This document shows, one piece after another, positions 1-9,258 of a DNA stretch of 64,000 bases. The notes beneath the pieces are model-generated. The model saw only the letters and a program-made list of their open reading frames with translations, did no database searches and was not told where the DNA came from. Numbering within the stretch: the first letter of the stretch is position 1; the number at the start of each line of letters is the position of its first letter. The position numbers and the translations under genes are program-made. The stretch is from NCBI RefSeq assembly GCF_026735165.1, contig NZ_JAPQES010000004.1:186001-250000 (forward strand), written 5' to 3'. The stretch comes from Clostridium ganghwense (GTDB lineage Bacteria; Bacillota; Clostridia; Clostridiales; Clostridiaceae).

Positions 1-2456
1 CTCTCTGGATTAAACAAGTGGAATTCTCCATCTTTTCTCCAAGAATATAATCCTCCAACTTCAAGCTCTGATACAGGCTTTCTAAGTCTATTAAATGCTT
101 GGTTATGTCTCATTAAAACTTCCTGTGCTATAGTCTCTACTCCAATTCCACCTATTCTTGAAGGTGTTCCTTCGAAGTATTTATTTATAAATTCTTCATT
201 CAAACCAAGTGCTTCAAAAATTTGCGCTCCTTGATAACTTTGAATTGTACATATTCCCATCTTAGATAGAATTTTTAATAGCCCTTTACATATTGAATTT
301 ATATAATTATCAACAGCTTCTTTAGGACTATTTTCAATTTCCTTCTCCTCAGCCATATTTTCTATGCTTTCATATGCAAGATACGGATTAACTGCACTTG
401 CACCATATCCCATAAGAAGTGCAAAGTGTGTAGTCTCTCTTGCTTCTCCAGACTCAACAATTATTGATACCTTTGTTCTGCTCTTTTCTTTTATTAAGTA
501 ATGATGAACAGCAGATACTGCAAGAAGACTTGGTATTGCAGCTTCGTAACCATCTACCTTTTTATCACTTAAAATTAAAACATTATATCCTTCTGAAACA
601 CGATGTGAAGCTCTCTCACATATTAATTTTAAAGCTTCCTTAAATCCATCAATTCCACTATCCGATTTAAAAGTTATAGGTATTGTTGTAGCTTTAAAAT
701 CTTTAGTTCTAAGACCTTTAATTTTTGCCATTTCATCATTAGATAAAACAGGTCTTTCAATCACAACAAATGGATGCTCTGAAAGTTCTTTATTTAAAAG
801 ATTTTTTTGAGGTCCTATATAGTTCATAAGAGACATAACAACACCTTCTCTTATTGGGTCTATAGGTGGATTGGTAACCTGTGCAAAAAGCTGTCTAAAG
901 TATGAAAATAAAAGCTGAGGTTTGTTTGATAAAACGGCAAGTGGAGTATCATTTCCCATTGAACCTATAGGTTCCTTGCCATTTTCAGCCATATGTTTCA
1001 ATATAACTTCTATATCTTCCATAGAATATCCAAAAGCTTGCTGCTTCTCTTTTAAAGCTTCAGGATTTATTTTTGTCTTTTCTGCTTCCCCTTCAAAATT
1101 ATCCAAAGTAAGTTTATTTTTATCAACTACTTTTTTATAAGGTTTGCTTGTACAAAGTTCTTTTATCACTTCTTCATTTTCAAATATTTTTTTGTTTTTA
1201 GTATCAACTAGTAACATTTTCCCTGGCTCTAGTCTACCTTTTTTAACTATTTCCTCTGGACTGAATTGAACAACTCCTAACTCTGATGCCATTACAATAA
1301 GTCCACTTTTTGTAATTACATATTTAGCAGGTCTTAATCCATTTCTATCAAGAGTCGCTCCTATCTTTTCTCCATCTGTGAAGAATACAGCCGCAGGACC
1401 ATCCCAAGGTTCAATAAGTGAACCATGATATTCATAGAATGCTCTCTCATCCTTTGACATGAATTCATTACCCTTACAAGCTTCTGGAATAAGCATTCTC
1501 ATAGCATGTACAGCACTTCTTCCATCCATTGTTAGAAGTTCAAAAACATTATCTAAGGATGCTGAGTCACTTCCATTAGGCGTAATTATAGGGAACAGCT
1601 TTGATATATCTTCTCCAAATACTTCTGATTGCAGCACACCTTCTCTGGCATTCATCCAGTTTCTATTTCCTCTTACAGTATTTATTTCTCCATTATGAGC
1701 TAAATATCTAAAAGGTTGAGCTAAATCCCAAGTAGGGAAAGTATTTGTACTAAAACGTTGATGAACAAGAGCCATAGCACTTTTAAAGTTTATATCATTT
1801 AAATCAAGATAGAATCCATTTATCTGATCTGCTAAAAGTAATCCTTTATATACTATAGTTTTACTAGAAAGACTGCAGATATAAAAATATTCATTATTTC
1901 TTTTAACTAATTTTCTAACTTCACTTTCAGTTCTTTTTCTAATAATATATAATTTTCTTTCAAACTCTTCTTGAGTACAATTACACTTTTCTATAAAAAG
2001 CTGTCTAATTGTAGGTTCTGTTCCTTTTGCAGTTTCACCTATGCATCTATTATCTGTAGGTACATCTCTCCATCCTAAAACCTTTTGTCCTTCTTCTTCA
2101 ACCGCTCTCTCAAATATACCTTCGCATTGATATCTTAATGCTGTTTCTTTAGGTAAAAAAGTCATACCTACTGCATAATTTCCAAACTTCGGAAGTTCAA
2201 TTCCTAAATTATCACAGCTTATTTTAAAGAATTCATCTGGTATTTGAAGCATTATTCCCGCTCCATCACCTGTTTTAGGATCTGAACCAACAGCTCCTCT
2301 ATGAGTTAAATTAACCAAAATTTGCAATGCCTTCTTTACAAGCCCATGAGTTTTCTCACCTTTAACATTAGCTACAAATCCAACACCACAATTATCTTTT
2401 TCAAATTGGGGATCGTAAAGCCCTTGTTTCATAGGCAAACCCGTATTATTTTCCAT
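1..2456 (-). CDS. gltB: Glutamate synthase (GOGAT) large subunit, 3'-truncated by window edge
   Basis: About 818 residues are in the window; the C-terminal part lies beyond base 1. The product is the large subunit of glutamate synthase, which makes two glutamates from glutamine and 2-oxoglutarate. Residues 13-26 read LYDPQFEKDNCGVG. Cys23 matches the N-terminal nucleophile exposed in GltB after a short propeptide is removed, so the class-II glutamine amidotransferase domain covers roughly residues 23-430. It contains HRGA, ATLDRNGLRP and HNGEINT. The central domain follows, and the window ends near the start of the FMN/synthase region. The ATG at 2456 follows AAGGGGG at good spacing. An in-frame ATG at 2495, with its own AAAGGG, would add 13 residues, but family starts favour 2456. 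gltD is not seen here and may lie to the left. Confidence 0.95.
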   Translation of the reverse strand, partial: MENNTGLPMKQGLYDPQFEKDNCGVGFVANVKGEKTHGLVKKALQILVNLTHRGAVGSDPKTGDGAGIMLQIPDEFFKISCDNLGIELPKFGNYAVGMTFLPKETALRYQCEGIFERAVEEEGQKVLGWRDVPTDNRCIGETAKGTEPTIRQLFIEKCNCTQEEFERKLYIIRKRTESEVRKLVKRNNEYFYICSLSSKTIVYKGLLLADQINGFYLDLNDINFKSAMALVHQRFSTNTFPTWDLAQPFRYLAHNGEINTVRGNRNWMNAREGVLQSEVFGEDISKLFPIITPNGSDSASLDNVFELLTMDGRSAVHAMRMLIPEACKGNEFMSKDERAFYEYHGSLIEPWDGPAAVFFTDGEKIGATLDRNGLRPAKYVITKSGLIVMASELGVVQFSPEEIVKKGRLEPGKMLLVDTKNKKIFENEEVIKELCTSKPYKKVVDKNKLTLDNFEGEAEKTKINPEALKEKQQAFGYSMEDIEVILKHMAENGKEPIGSMGNDTPLAVLSNKPQLLFSYFRQLFAQVTNPPIDPIREGVVMSLMNYIGPQKNLLNKELSEHPFVVIERPVLSNDEMAKIKGLRTKDFKATTIPITFKSDSGIDGFKEALKLICERASHRVSEGYNVLILSDKKVDGYEAAIPSLLAVSAVHHYLIKEKSRTKVSIIVESGEARETTHFALLMGYGASAVNPYLAYESIENMAEEKEIENSPKEAVDNYINSICKGLLKILSKMGICTIQSYQGAQIFEALGLNEEFINKYFEGTPSRIGGIGVETIAQEVLMRHNQAFNRLRKPVSELEVGGLYSWRKDGEFHLFNPE

Positions 2457-2525
2457 ATATTTACCCCCTTGTTGTATTCTCTTTATATTCGACATTATTT
2501 TTCCCTTTAAGCAGTTTTAATTAAT

Positions 2526-2554
2526 ATTATATATGGATTTATGCAATTTTTCAA
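2526..2554 (-). promoter_or_regulatory. Putative sigma-A promoter of gltB
   Basis: On the minus strand TTGAAA (2549-2554) and TATAAT (2526-2531) are separated by 17 bp, about 70 bp upstream of the gltB start. The rest of the 304-base gap 2457-2760 is AT-rich and shows only the hairpin at 2695-2738. Confidence 0.7.
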
Positions 2555-2694
2555 TAACTTCATTGCATTTTTCTTTATATTTAACCTGTTTTAAATAATA
2601 ATTTTTAAAATTTATTGTATTTATGAATTTTTGGGTTTTCTTTCTTGCTTTATATATCTTGTTTTTATATGCTATAAATTTAGATAAATATAAA

Positions 2695-2738
2695 AATAGA
2701 ACATAGACACTGCTATTCTGTCTATGCTCTATTTTTTA
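2695..2738. terminator. Bidirectional rho-independent terminator
   Basis: An inverted repeat pairs 2695-2709 with 2719-2733 (one A-C mismatch) and has T runs on both sides. It lies just past the stop of the 2761 gene and most plausibly ends the sspH operon on the minus strand. Confidence 0.7.
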
Positions 2739-2760
2739 TTAAATCCCAAAACCCTATAAA

Positions 2761-2964
2761 CTAAAAAAAGAGCCCGCCTATTTTCATTTCATCGTATAAC
2801 TCATGAGCCATTACTTGAAATTGCTGATAACTCTCAGGTGCCTTTCTTACAAAACCAACCATCTCATTATTTTTATCAAAAATTTCTATTAAACCTTTAG
2901 TATCATTAGCTTTAAATAGGAAGTCTCCTATTCTTGTTTCATAGACATTCCTATGAACAAACAT
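2761..2964 (-). CDS. Small protein of unknown function (67 aa), second gene of the sspH operon
   Basis: I do not recognise this 67-residue protein. It has no signal peptide or membrane segment. It is mixed charged with two aromatic patches and ends in an IGGLFF tail; the middle (IEIFDKNNEMVGFVRK) looks like a short beta-hairpin. The ATG follows GGAGTG. It starts 18 bases after the stop of the H-type SASP gene and ends before a terminator, so the two are probably co-transcribed. A spore-related role is guessed from context only. Confidence 0.7.
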   Translation of the reverse strand: MFVHRNVYETRIGDFLFKANDTKGLIEIFDKNNEMVGFVRKAPESYQQFQVMAHELYDEMKIGGLFF

Positions 2965-2982
2965 AAAATCACTCCTATATTA

Positions 2983-3183
2983 TTAATGTTTTATTTTAAC
3001 TACATCTTCTGTATTAATCAATTCTCTAACATATACTCCCTTAATTTCTTGTGTATCTAAAGTTCTAATTTGTGCTGTTTCCGTGTCATTGTCAAGTCTT
3101 TCAATCCATACGGGATGCCCTTCATACAATATCTTGACATTTTCCCTATTAGTTATAATTTCATGAAGTCTTTTCATATTCAT
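2983..3183 (-). CDS. sspH: Small acid-soluble spore protein, H-type
   Basis: This 66-residue protein belongs to the SspH family of minor small acid-soluble spore proteins, made in the forespore late in sporulation. The evidence is the family pattern: N-terminal R..EI.....V.I.Y.G.PVWIE, then a short T-A-rich strand (ETAQIRTLD) and a V-rich end. The ATG at 3183 sits 7 bases after a full AAGGAGGT site. A second Met two codons in is an alternative start. A second H-type SASP gene is at 56514-56705. No sigma-G promoter could be placed with confidence. Confidence 0.85.
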   Translation of the reverse strand: MNMKRLHEIITNRENVKILYEGHPVWIERLDNDTETAQIRTLDTQEIKGVYVRELINTEDVVKIKH

Positions 3184-3339
3184 AACCGCTACCTCCTTAT
3201 TAACTATTCTTTATAAAGTTTTTCTAAAATTGTATCAAAATATGTATGAATTTTTTTATTTTTTTCATATATGGTGTATTAAAAGTTAAAAACTGTCAAT
3301 ACTCTAGATGAATACTTAATAAGAAAGGGGTTTAAAACT

Positions 3340-4005
3340 ATGAATTCAAAATTAAAAAAATCATTAATAATTATTTCTTCAGGTATAGTTTTATTTTTAG
3401 GAGTATTTTTCATGACAAGAAGTATAAGTAATTTGATAGATAAGCCTAGTGATGAAAATGTTATTACTATGAATGAAAAATCTTTGAAACCTGATAGTAA
3501 TAAAAATACTAAAGATAATTCATCAACAAACAAACAAGAAAAGAGTAATACTACTAATGTAGAAAAGGATGATTCTCAAAACACTTCTAACTCTAATGAA
3601 ACTGCAGAAAACAATACAGAATATGTAGTAAGAGCTGGAGATACATTATCAACTATCGCACATAAATTAATGCCTTGGTCTTCAGAAAATACTGCTATCA
3701 AAACACTTATAGAAATGAACAATATAAAAAATTCAGAAATTCTACCTGTAGGTGTTCATTTACTTATTCCTAAAAATCCTATAGATACAGCTAACTGTGT
3801 TAAACATACTGTACTTAAAGGTGAAACATTATATCATATAGCTTCAAAATATTTTCCTTCTATGGATGCTAATAAGGCAGCAGATATAATTATGAAGAAA
3901 AATAATATTTCAGATGCTAAATTACTTACTGAAAATAGAGTTATATATATTCCTGAAGATGAAGTTAAATCAACAAATGCCAAAGTCACTGCACCTCAAA
4001 ACTAA
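3340..4005 (+). CDS. Membrane-anchored protein with two LysM domains
   Basis: The 221-residue protein has one N-terminal membrane segment or uncleaved signal (about residues 8-25), then a Ser/Asn/Lys-rich linker (about 40-92). Two LysM repeats follow at about 93-147 (YVVRAGDTLSTIAHKL) and 152-210 (HTVLKGETLYHIASKY), each ending in LLIP or IYIP. LysM binds N-acetylglucosamine glycans of peptidoglycan, so this is an extracytoplasmic wall-binding protein. Both repeats carry longer helical inserts than the canonical 44-residue module. The layout resembles the division inhibitor YneA or spore-coat LysM proteins, but no catalytic domain is present and the role is unknown. It is a single gene with its own terminator, convergent with glgP. 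Confidence 0.8.
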   Translation: MNSKLKKSLIIISSGIVLFLGVFFMTRSISNLIDKPSDENVITMNEKSLKPDSNKNTKDNSSTNKQEKSNTTNVEKDDSQNTSNSNETAENNTEYVVRAGDTLSTIAHKLMPWSSENTAIKTLIEMNNIKNSEILPVGVHLLIPKNPIDTANCVKHTVLKGETLYHIASKYFPSMDANKAADIIMKKNNISDAKLLTENRVIYIPEDEVKSTNAKVTAPQN

Positions 4006-4018
4006 ATTTGTTTTATAG

Positions 4019-4049
4019 AAAGAGTGTATAAAAAATTATACACTCTTTT
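4019..4049. terminator. Bidirectional terminator between LysM gene and glgP
   Basis: A perfect 12-bp stem (4020-4031 with 4036-4047) has a 4-base loop. It is followed by TTTT on the plus strand and preceded by A-rich sequence that serves the minus strand. It can end both convergent transcripts. Confidence 0.85.
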
Positions 4050-4078
4050 CTCATATCTCAACTCTCCACTATCAACTG

Positions 4079-6514
4079 TTACTTTATATTAACTCTCCTT
4101 GCATTCCATATTCCACTAGCATATTGTGAAATAGTATTATCACTAGAGAAAATGCCTGAATGAGCAATATTAGTTATACACATTTCCTCCCATTTAGTTT
4201 TATTTCTATATAGTTTATCTATTTTTTCCTGTGCTTTAATATAAGAATCAAAATCTTTAAAAATAAAATATTCATCATTACGTTCTATTAAATGATTATA
4301 TATATTTTTAAATTCAGCACTTGGAACTCCAAAATGTCCATTTACTATTTGATTTACTATTGTATGAAGTCTAGAATCTTTATCATATAGTTCTCTAGAC
4401 GAATAACCTCCGTTTTTCTCATAGTTCATAACTTCTTTTGCAGTCATACCAAAGGTTACAATGTTTTCATCTCCAACAGCATCTCTTATTTCTATATTTG
4501 CACCATCCAAAGTGGCAATAGTTACTGCTCCATTCATCATAAACTTCATATTTCCTGTACCTGAAGCTTCTTTTGAAGCAGTTGATATTTGCTCACTAAT
4601 ATCTGCACAAGGAATTATTTTTTCAGCTAAAGATACTCTATAGTTTTCAAGGAAAATAACTTTTATCTTATCATTTATTCTCCTATCATTATTGATTTTA
4701 TTTCCAACAGTATTTATTAACTTTATTATTTCCTTAGCTAAATAATAACTTGGAGATGCTTTTGCTGCAAAAATAAATGTTCTTGGTGTAATATCCAAAT
4801 TAGGATTTTGTTTTAGTTGATCATATAAATGCACAATATTAAACAAATTAAGAATTTGTCTTTTATATGCATGAAGTCTTTTTACTTGAACATCATAAAT
4901 TGAATCTGGATCAATAACTATGCCATATTTATTTTTAACTTGTTCTGCAAATTTAACTTTATTATCTCTTTTAATTTCATATATTTTATCTTGAAAAGAA
5001 GAATATTTTGCATACTTTAACAAGTCTATAAAACTTTTAGGTTGTGTAATCCATTTATCTCCTATAGTTTTAGTAATAAGCTTAGCAAGTTCTGGATTAG
5101 CTTGAAGAAGCCACCTTCTGTGAGTTATTCCATTTGTTTTATTATTAAACTTTTCTGGATATAATTCATAGAAGTCTGAAAGCTCTCTTCTTTTTAATAT
5201 TTCAGTATGGAGTTTTGCAACTCCATTTATTGAATGTCCTCCCACAATTGCAAGATTAGCCATTCTTATTTTTCCATTATTAATTATAGCCATGTTATTT
5301 ACTTTTGCCCAATTGTTAGGGTACTTAGCAAATAATTTATCTGTAAATCTTCTATTTATTTCTTCAATTATCATAAAAATTCTAGGCAATAAATTTTTTA
5401 GTATACTTATAGGCCATTTTTCAAGTGCTTCTGCCATTATTGTATGATTGGTGTAAGATATAGTTTTAGTTGTTATATTCCACGCTTCATCCCACTCAAG
5501 TCCTTTTTCATCAATTAGTATTCTCATAAGTTCAGGAACTGCAAGGGATGGATGGGTATCATTAATATGAATAGCTACATATTTGTATAAATCATTTATA
5601 GGATTTCTTGTCTTCATATAACTTCTTAATATGCTTTGAATACCTGCACTTACAAAAAAGTACTGTTGTTTTAATCTTAAAATTTTTCCTTCAAGCTGAG
5701 AATCATCTGGATATAAAACTTGCGAAATAGATTCTACAGAAGATTTATATTCTACAGCTTTTGAATAATTACCATGTTTGAAAAATGAAAAATCTAATTC
5801 TTTATCACTCTCTACTGTTTCAGCACTCCATAATCTTAAAGTATTTACAGTTTTATTATTATGTCCAATTATAGGAGTATCATAAGGAACAGCTAAAACC
5901 TGATCATAGTCCTCATGTTTAAAATTTAATTTTCCTTCTTCAAAAATAGGAGTTACTCTTCCACCAAATTTAACTACTATAGCCTTATCATCTTTTCTAG
6001 TTTCCCATATATTTCCTTCTCTTAGCCAGTTATCAGGAATTTCAACTTGATATCCATCTACAATCTTTTGTTCAAACAACCCATACTTATACCTTATTCC
6101 ACATCCATGACCTGGAATTCCTAGAGATGCCATAGAATCTAAAAAACATGCTGCTAATCTTCCTAGTCCTCCATTTCCCAATCCAGCATCCATCTCTGCT
6201 TCTTCTAGTTCACTAAGACTAATTCCAAGCTCTTTTAGAGCCTCTTCACATTCTTTTTCTATACCAAGATTTAATAAATTACTCCTAAGAAGCTTTCCTA
6301 TTAAAAATTCCATAGAAAAATAATAAACTTGCTTTTTACCACTTTGTCTGTACTGCTTATTTGTTTTTAACCAGTTTTCAGCACAATATTCTTTTATTAA
6401 GCTTCCAAAAGCTAAATATTTATGAAGTGTTGAAGCCCCCTCAATATCCTCTGAAAACATGTGAATAAGCTTCCTTCTAAAATCTTTTTTTATAGTTTCG
6501 CTATTCAAATTCAT
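4079..6514 (-). CDS. glgP: Glycogen/maltodextrin phosphorylase
   Basis: This 811-residue GT35 phosphorylase releases glucose 1-phosphate from alpha-1,4-glucan chains in the cytosol. Seen features are N-terminal YYFSMEFLIG, the glycine-rich GLGNGGLGRLAAC, THPSLA, and the pyridoxal-phosphate region EASGTGNMKFMMNG, whose Lys would carry the cofactor; the length is normal for the family. A GTG at 6523 overlaps the GGAG ribosome site, so the ATG at 6514 (MNLNSETIKK) is the likely start. It lies 26 bases after glgA and is probably translated from the same message. No glgC, glgD or glgB is adjacent. Confidence 0.95.
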   Translation of the reverse strand: MNLNSETIKKDFRRKLIHMFSEDIEGASTLHKYLAFGSLIKEYCAENWLKTNKQYRQSGKKQVYYFSMEFLIGKLLRSNLLNLGIEKECEEALKELGISLSELEEAEMDAGLGNGGLGRLAACFLDSMASLGIPGHGCGIRYKYGLFEQKIVDGYQVEIPDNWLREGNIWETRKDDKAIVVKFGGRVTPIFEEGKLNFKHEDYDQVLAVPYDTPIIGHNNKTVNTLRLWSAETVESDKELDFSFFKHGNYSKAVEYKSSVESISQVLYPDDSQLEGKILRLKQQYFFVSAGIQSILRSYMKTRNPINDLYKYVAIHINDTHPSLAVPELMRILIDEKGLEWDEAWNITTKTISYTNHTIMAEALEKWPISILKNLLPRIFMIIEEINRRFTDKLFAKYPNNWAKVNNMAIINNGKIRMANLAIVGGHSINGVAKLHTEILKRRELSDFYELYPEKFNNKTNGITHRRWLLQANPELAKLITKTIGDKWITQPKSFIDLLKYAKYSSFQDKIYEIKRDNKVKFAEQVKNKYGIVIDPDSIYDVQVKRLHAYKRQILNLFNIVHLYDQLKQNPNLDITPRTFIFAAKASPSYYLAKEIIKLINTVGNKINNDRRINDKIKVIFLENYRVSLAEKIIPCADISEQISTASKEASGTGNMKFMMNGAVTIATLDGANIEIRDAVGDENIVTFGMTAKEVMNYEKNGGYSSRELYDKDSRLHTIVNQIVNGHFGVPSAEFKNIYNHLIERNDEYFIFKDFDSYIKAQEKIDKLYRNKTKWEEMCITNIAHSGIFSSDNTISQYASGIWNARRVNIK

Positions 6515-6540
6515 GCTTCTCACTCCTAAATTAATTACTT

Positions 6541-7971
6541 CTACATTATTTTGTTATACATATTGATGTATTCATATGCAGATCTACCCCAACTATTGTC
6601 CTCTTTCATGCCTCTTCTAACTAGTGTATCCCATACTGGCTTATTCCAATAAAAACCTATAGCTCTTTTTATTGTATAAAGCATATCGTGAGCATTGAAG
6701 CTTTTAAAAGTAAAGCCATTTCCTGCCCCATTAAGTTCATTATAAGAATGAACAGTATCATTAAGTCCACCTGTTTCTCTAACAATTGGAATACTTCCAT
6801 ATCTTAAAGCTATAAGCTGTCCTATACCACAAGGTTCAAACCTAGATGGCATCAAGAACATATCTGAGCTAGCATATATTTTTTGAGCAAGAGATGCATC
6901 AAAATATATGTTTGCTGACATTTTATCTGGATATTTCCATGCAAAAAATTTAAACATGTCTTCATACTTTTGTGCCCCTGTTCCTAAAACTACAAACTGT
7001 ATATTCTCTCTAAGTATTTCTTCAATAACTCGGTGAACCAAATCTAACCCTTTTTGTTCTTCAAGTCTTGTAACCATTCCTATAATAGGTATATCTTTAT
7101 TGACAGGTAAACCCAGCATTCTCTGCAGTTCTTCCTTATTTTTAGCTTTGTTTTCTAAATTATCTTCACAATAATTAAAAAATAAATTAGGATCTATTTG
7201 TGGATTATTAATTTCTGTATCAAGTCCATTCAATATTCCATATAATTCATTGCTTCTACATTGTAATAATCCATGAAGTCCTTCTCCAAAGTATTCTGTT
7301 TTTATCTCCTGTGCATAAGTTGGGCTAACTGTGGACACAGCATCTGCAAACTTAATTCCTCCCTTCATAAAAGAAATACCATCATAATACTTTAGTTTAT
7401 CTTCAGTATAAAAATCCATACTTAAGTTTAACAATTCACTCAAAATTTGTGGTCCATAAACTCCTTGATATTTTAAATTGTGTATTGTAAAAACAGTTTT
7501 TATATTTTTATATTGCCATCTCCATCTAAAGTGTTCATTAAATAATGGAATACACATAGCACTTTGCCAGTCATTGCAGTGAAGTATATCTGGTACAAAA
7601 TCCCACATATGACTTATGGATTCTAAAACTGCCTTTGAAAAGAATGTAAATCTTTCTCCATCATCATAATCTCCATAGGCAGTTCCTCTTTCAAAGTAAC
7701 GTTTATTATCTACAAAATAAAAAGGAATTCCATCATGGTCTAATCTAAAAAGTCCGCAGTATTGATTTCTCCAACCTACTGGAACTTCGAAATCACATAT
7801 TTTTTCCATTCTTTCAACATATTTATTATCAATTAAACTGTATTTAGGTAAAATTACTCTTACATCAATTCCTAGTTTTCTAAGTGCCTTTGGGAGTGCA
7901 TAAGCTACATCTCCTAGCCCTCCTGTTTTAATGAATGGATACGCTTCTGAAGCGACAAATAATACTTTCAT
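6541..7971 (-). CDS. glgA: Glycogen synthase (ADP-glucose type)
   Basis: This 476-residue GT5 enzyme adds glucose from ADP-glucose to growing glycogen. The N-terminus MKVLFVASEAYPFIKTGGLGDV holds the KTGGL nucleotide-sugar motif, and the C-terminal domain has FEPCGIGQL (E-x7-E type motif region) and RETGGL. An ATG at 7977 is fused to the GGGGG ribosome site, so ATG 7971 (6-base spacing) is preferred. It is the first gene of a two-gene operon with glgP, which pairs glycogen synthesis and breakdown, as is common in clostridia that store granulose before sporulation. Confidence 0.95.
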   Translation of the reverse strand: MKVLFVASEAYPFIKTGGLGDVAYALPKALRKLGIDVRVILPKYSLIDNKYVERMEKICDFEVPVGWRNQYCGLFRLDHDGIPFYFVDNKRYFERGTAYGDYDDGERFTFFSKAVLESISHMWDFVPDILHCNDWQSAMCIPLFNEHFRWRWQYKNIKTVFTIHNLKYQGVYGPQILSELLNLSMDFYTEDKLKYYDGISFMKGGIKFADAVSTVSPTYAQEIKTEYFGEGLHGLLQCRSNELYGILNGLDTEINNPQIDPNLFFNYCEDNLENKAKNKEELQRMLGLPVNKDIPIIGMVTRLEEQKGLDLVHRVIEEILRENIQFVVLGTGAQKYEDMFKFFAWKYPDKMSANIYFDASLAQKIYASSDMFLMPSRFEPCGIGQLIALRYGSIPIVRETGGLNDTVHSYNELNGAGNGFTFKSFNAHDMLYTIKRAIGFYWNKPVWDTLVRRGMKEDNSWGRSAYEYINMYNKIM

Positions 7972-8059
7972 TAACATCCCCCTCTACTTATAATATATTA
8001 TGTTATATTTTCAATATTATTAATTATATTACATTTTTTACCTTTTATCATTATATCAT

Positions 8060-8088
8060 ATTATATTCATAATTAATAAAAAATTCAA
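8060..8088 (-). promoter_or_regulatory. Putative sigma-A promoter of glgA-glgP
   Basis: The minus strand has TTGAAT (8083-8088), 17 bp, TATAAT (8060-8065), about 90 bases upstream of glgA. Confidence 0.7.
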
Positions 8089-8101
8089 GTAACATATACA
8101 A

Positions 8102-8145
8102 AAATAAAAATGAACAGTGAATTTCTTCTCAGTTCATTTTTATTT
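8102..8145 (-). terminator. Terminator of the 12-gene inositol operon
   Basis: A long A/T-rich stem closed by GAAC/GTTC (8102-8115 with 8132-8145) carries a T-rich tail on the minus strand, about 30 bases past the iolG stop. Confidence 0.75.
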
Positions 8146-8177
8146 AAAACATTCCTTTATTTAATTTTAGACTGTGT

Positions 8178-9191
8178 TTATATTTCTTCTATTTTTATAG
8201 GTCTTCCTTCTTTATAAGACTTAGTAGCCGCAAGTCCTATAAGCACTGGTTTTAATCCATCTATGCCTGTAACTGGAGGCTCTGTATTATTTTCTACAGC
8301 ATCAAAGAAATCTCTCATTTCTGATATAAATGAATCCTTATATCTTTCCAAGAAGAAGTATTTAGGTTTTTCTGAGAAAACACCTTCTTCTGTACTTAAA
8401 ACTGCTGAACTATCACTATCGTTAGAAACTGTTATGCCTCCTTTAGAGCCAAATACTTCAACTCTTTGATCATATCCATAAGCAGCTCTTCTACTATTGT
8501 CAATAACACCTATTGCTCCATTTTTGAATTTTAAAGTTATTATAGCAGTATCTATATCTCCAGCTTCTCCTATCTTTGGATCTACAAGAACTGCAGCATT
8601 TGTATATACTTCTTCAACTTCACTTCCTGAAAGATATCTAACCATATCAAAATCATGTATAGTCATATCAAGAAGCATTCCACCAGATACCTTTACATAT
8701 TCAATTGGTGGTGCTTCTGGGTCTCTTGATGTAACTTTAATGATATGAGGATCTCCTATTTTACCTTCTTTAACTAAATCACAAACCTTCTTAAAATTGT
8801 GGTCAAAACGTCTGTTAAATCCAACTTGTAATTTAACACCTGCTTTTTTAACAGCTTCTAAAGCTTCATTAATTTTTTCTACATTATAATCAATTGGTTT
8901 TTCACAGAAAATATTTTTTCCTGCATTAGCAGCTTCTATTGTAATTTGTGCGTGAGTATTAGTTGAAGAACAAATTAATACTGTGTTGATTTCTGGGTCA
9001 TTTAATATTTGTTTGTAATCTTCATAAACATTTTCTATACCAAGGCTGTGTGCCCAATCTTTAACTTTATCAGCATATATATCTGAAACAGCTTTAACTT
9101 CTACATTTCTAAAATTATTTACTATATTTTCGGTATGAAGCTTTCCTATTCTTCCTGTACCAATAACTCCAACTATAATTTTTTTATCCAT
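8178..9191 (-). CDS. iolG: myo-Inositol 2-dehydrogenase, Gfo/Idh/MocA family
   Basis: A 337-residue NAD-dependent oxidoreductase, last gene of the operon, predicted to oxidise myo-inositol to 2-keto-myo-inositol. It has an N-terminal Rossmann fold GVIGTGRIGKLH (GxGxxG), the family EKP motif (NIFCEKPIDYN) with the catalytic-type Lys, and GGMLLDMTIHDFDMVRYL with the conserved D-x3-H. A TTG at 9197 is possible, but ATG 9191 has better spacing from GGGGG. Assignment to inositol rather than another cyclic sugar rests on IolE, IolD and IolB in the same operon. Confidence 0.93.
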   Translation of the reverse strand: MDKKIIVGVIGTGRIGKLHTENIVNNFRNVEVKAVSDIYADKVKDWAHSLGIENVYEDYKQILNDPEINTVLICSSTNTHAQITIEAANAGKNIFCEKPIDYNVEKINEALEAVKKAGVKLQVGFNRRFDHNFKKVCDLVKEGKIGDPHIIKVTSRDPEAPPIEYVKVSGGMLLDMTIHDFDMVRYLSGSEVEEVYTNAAVLVDPKIGEAGDIDTAIITLKFKNGAIGVIDNSRRAAYGYDQRVEVFGSKGGITVSNDSDSSAVLSTEEGVFSEKPKYFFLERYKDSFISEMRDFFDAVENNTEPPVTGIDGLKPVLIGLAATKSYKEGRPIKIEEI

Positions 9192-9258
9192 TTTCAATTC
9201 CCCCTACTTTTAATATTTAAAATATATAGTTCTAAACCCTTAAAAGTTATTTTTAAAT

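Noticed and set aside
2488-2494. TGTCGAA, a Spo0A-box-like heptamer in the gltB leader
   Set aside because: A single 7-base match downstream of the promoter is too likely by chance at this length.
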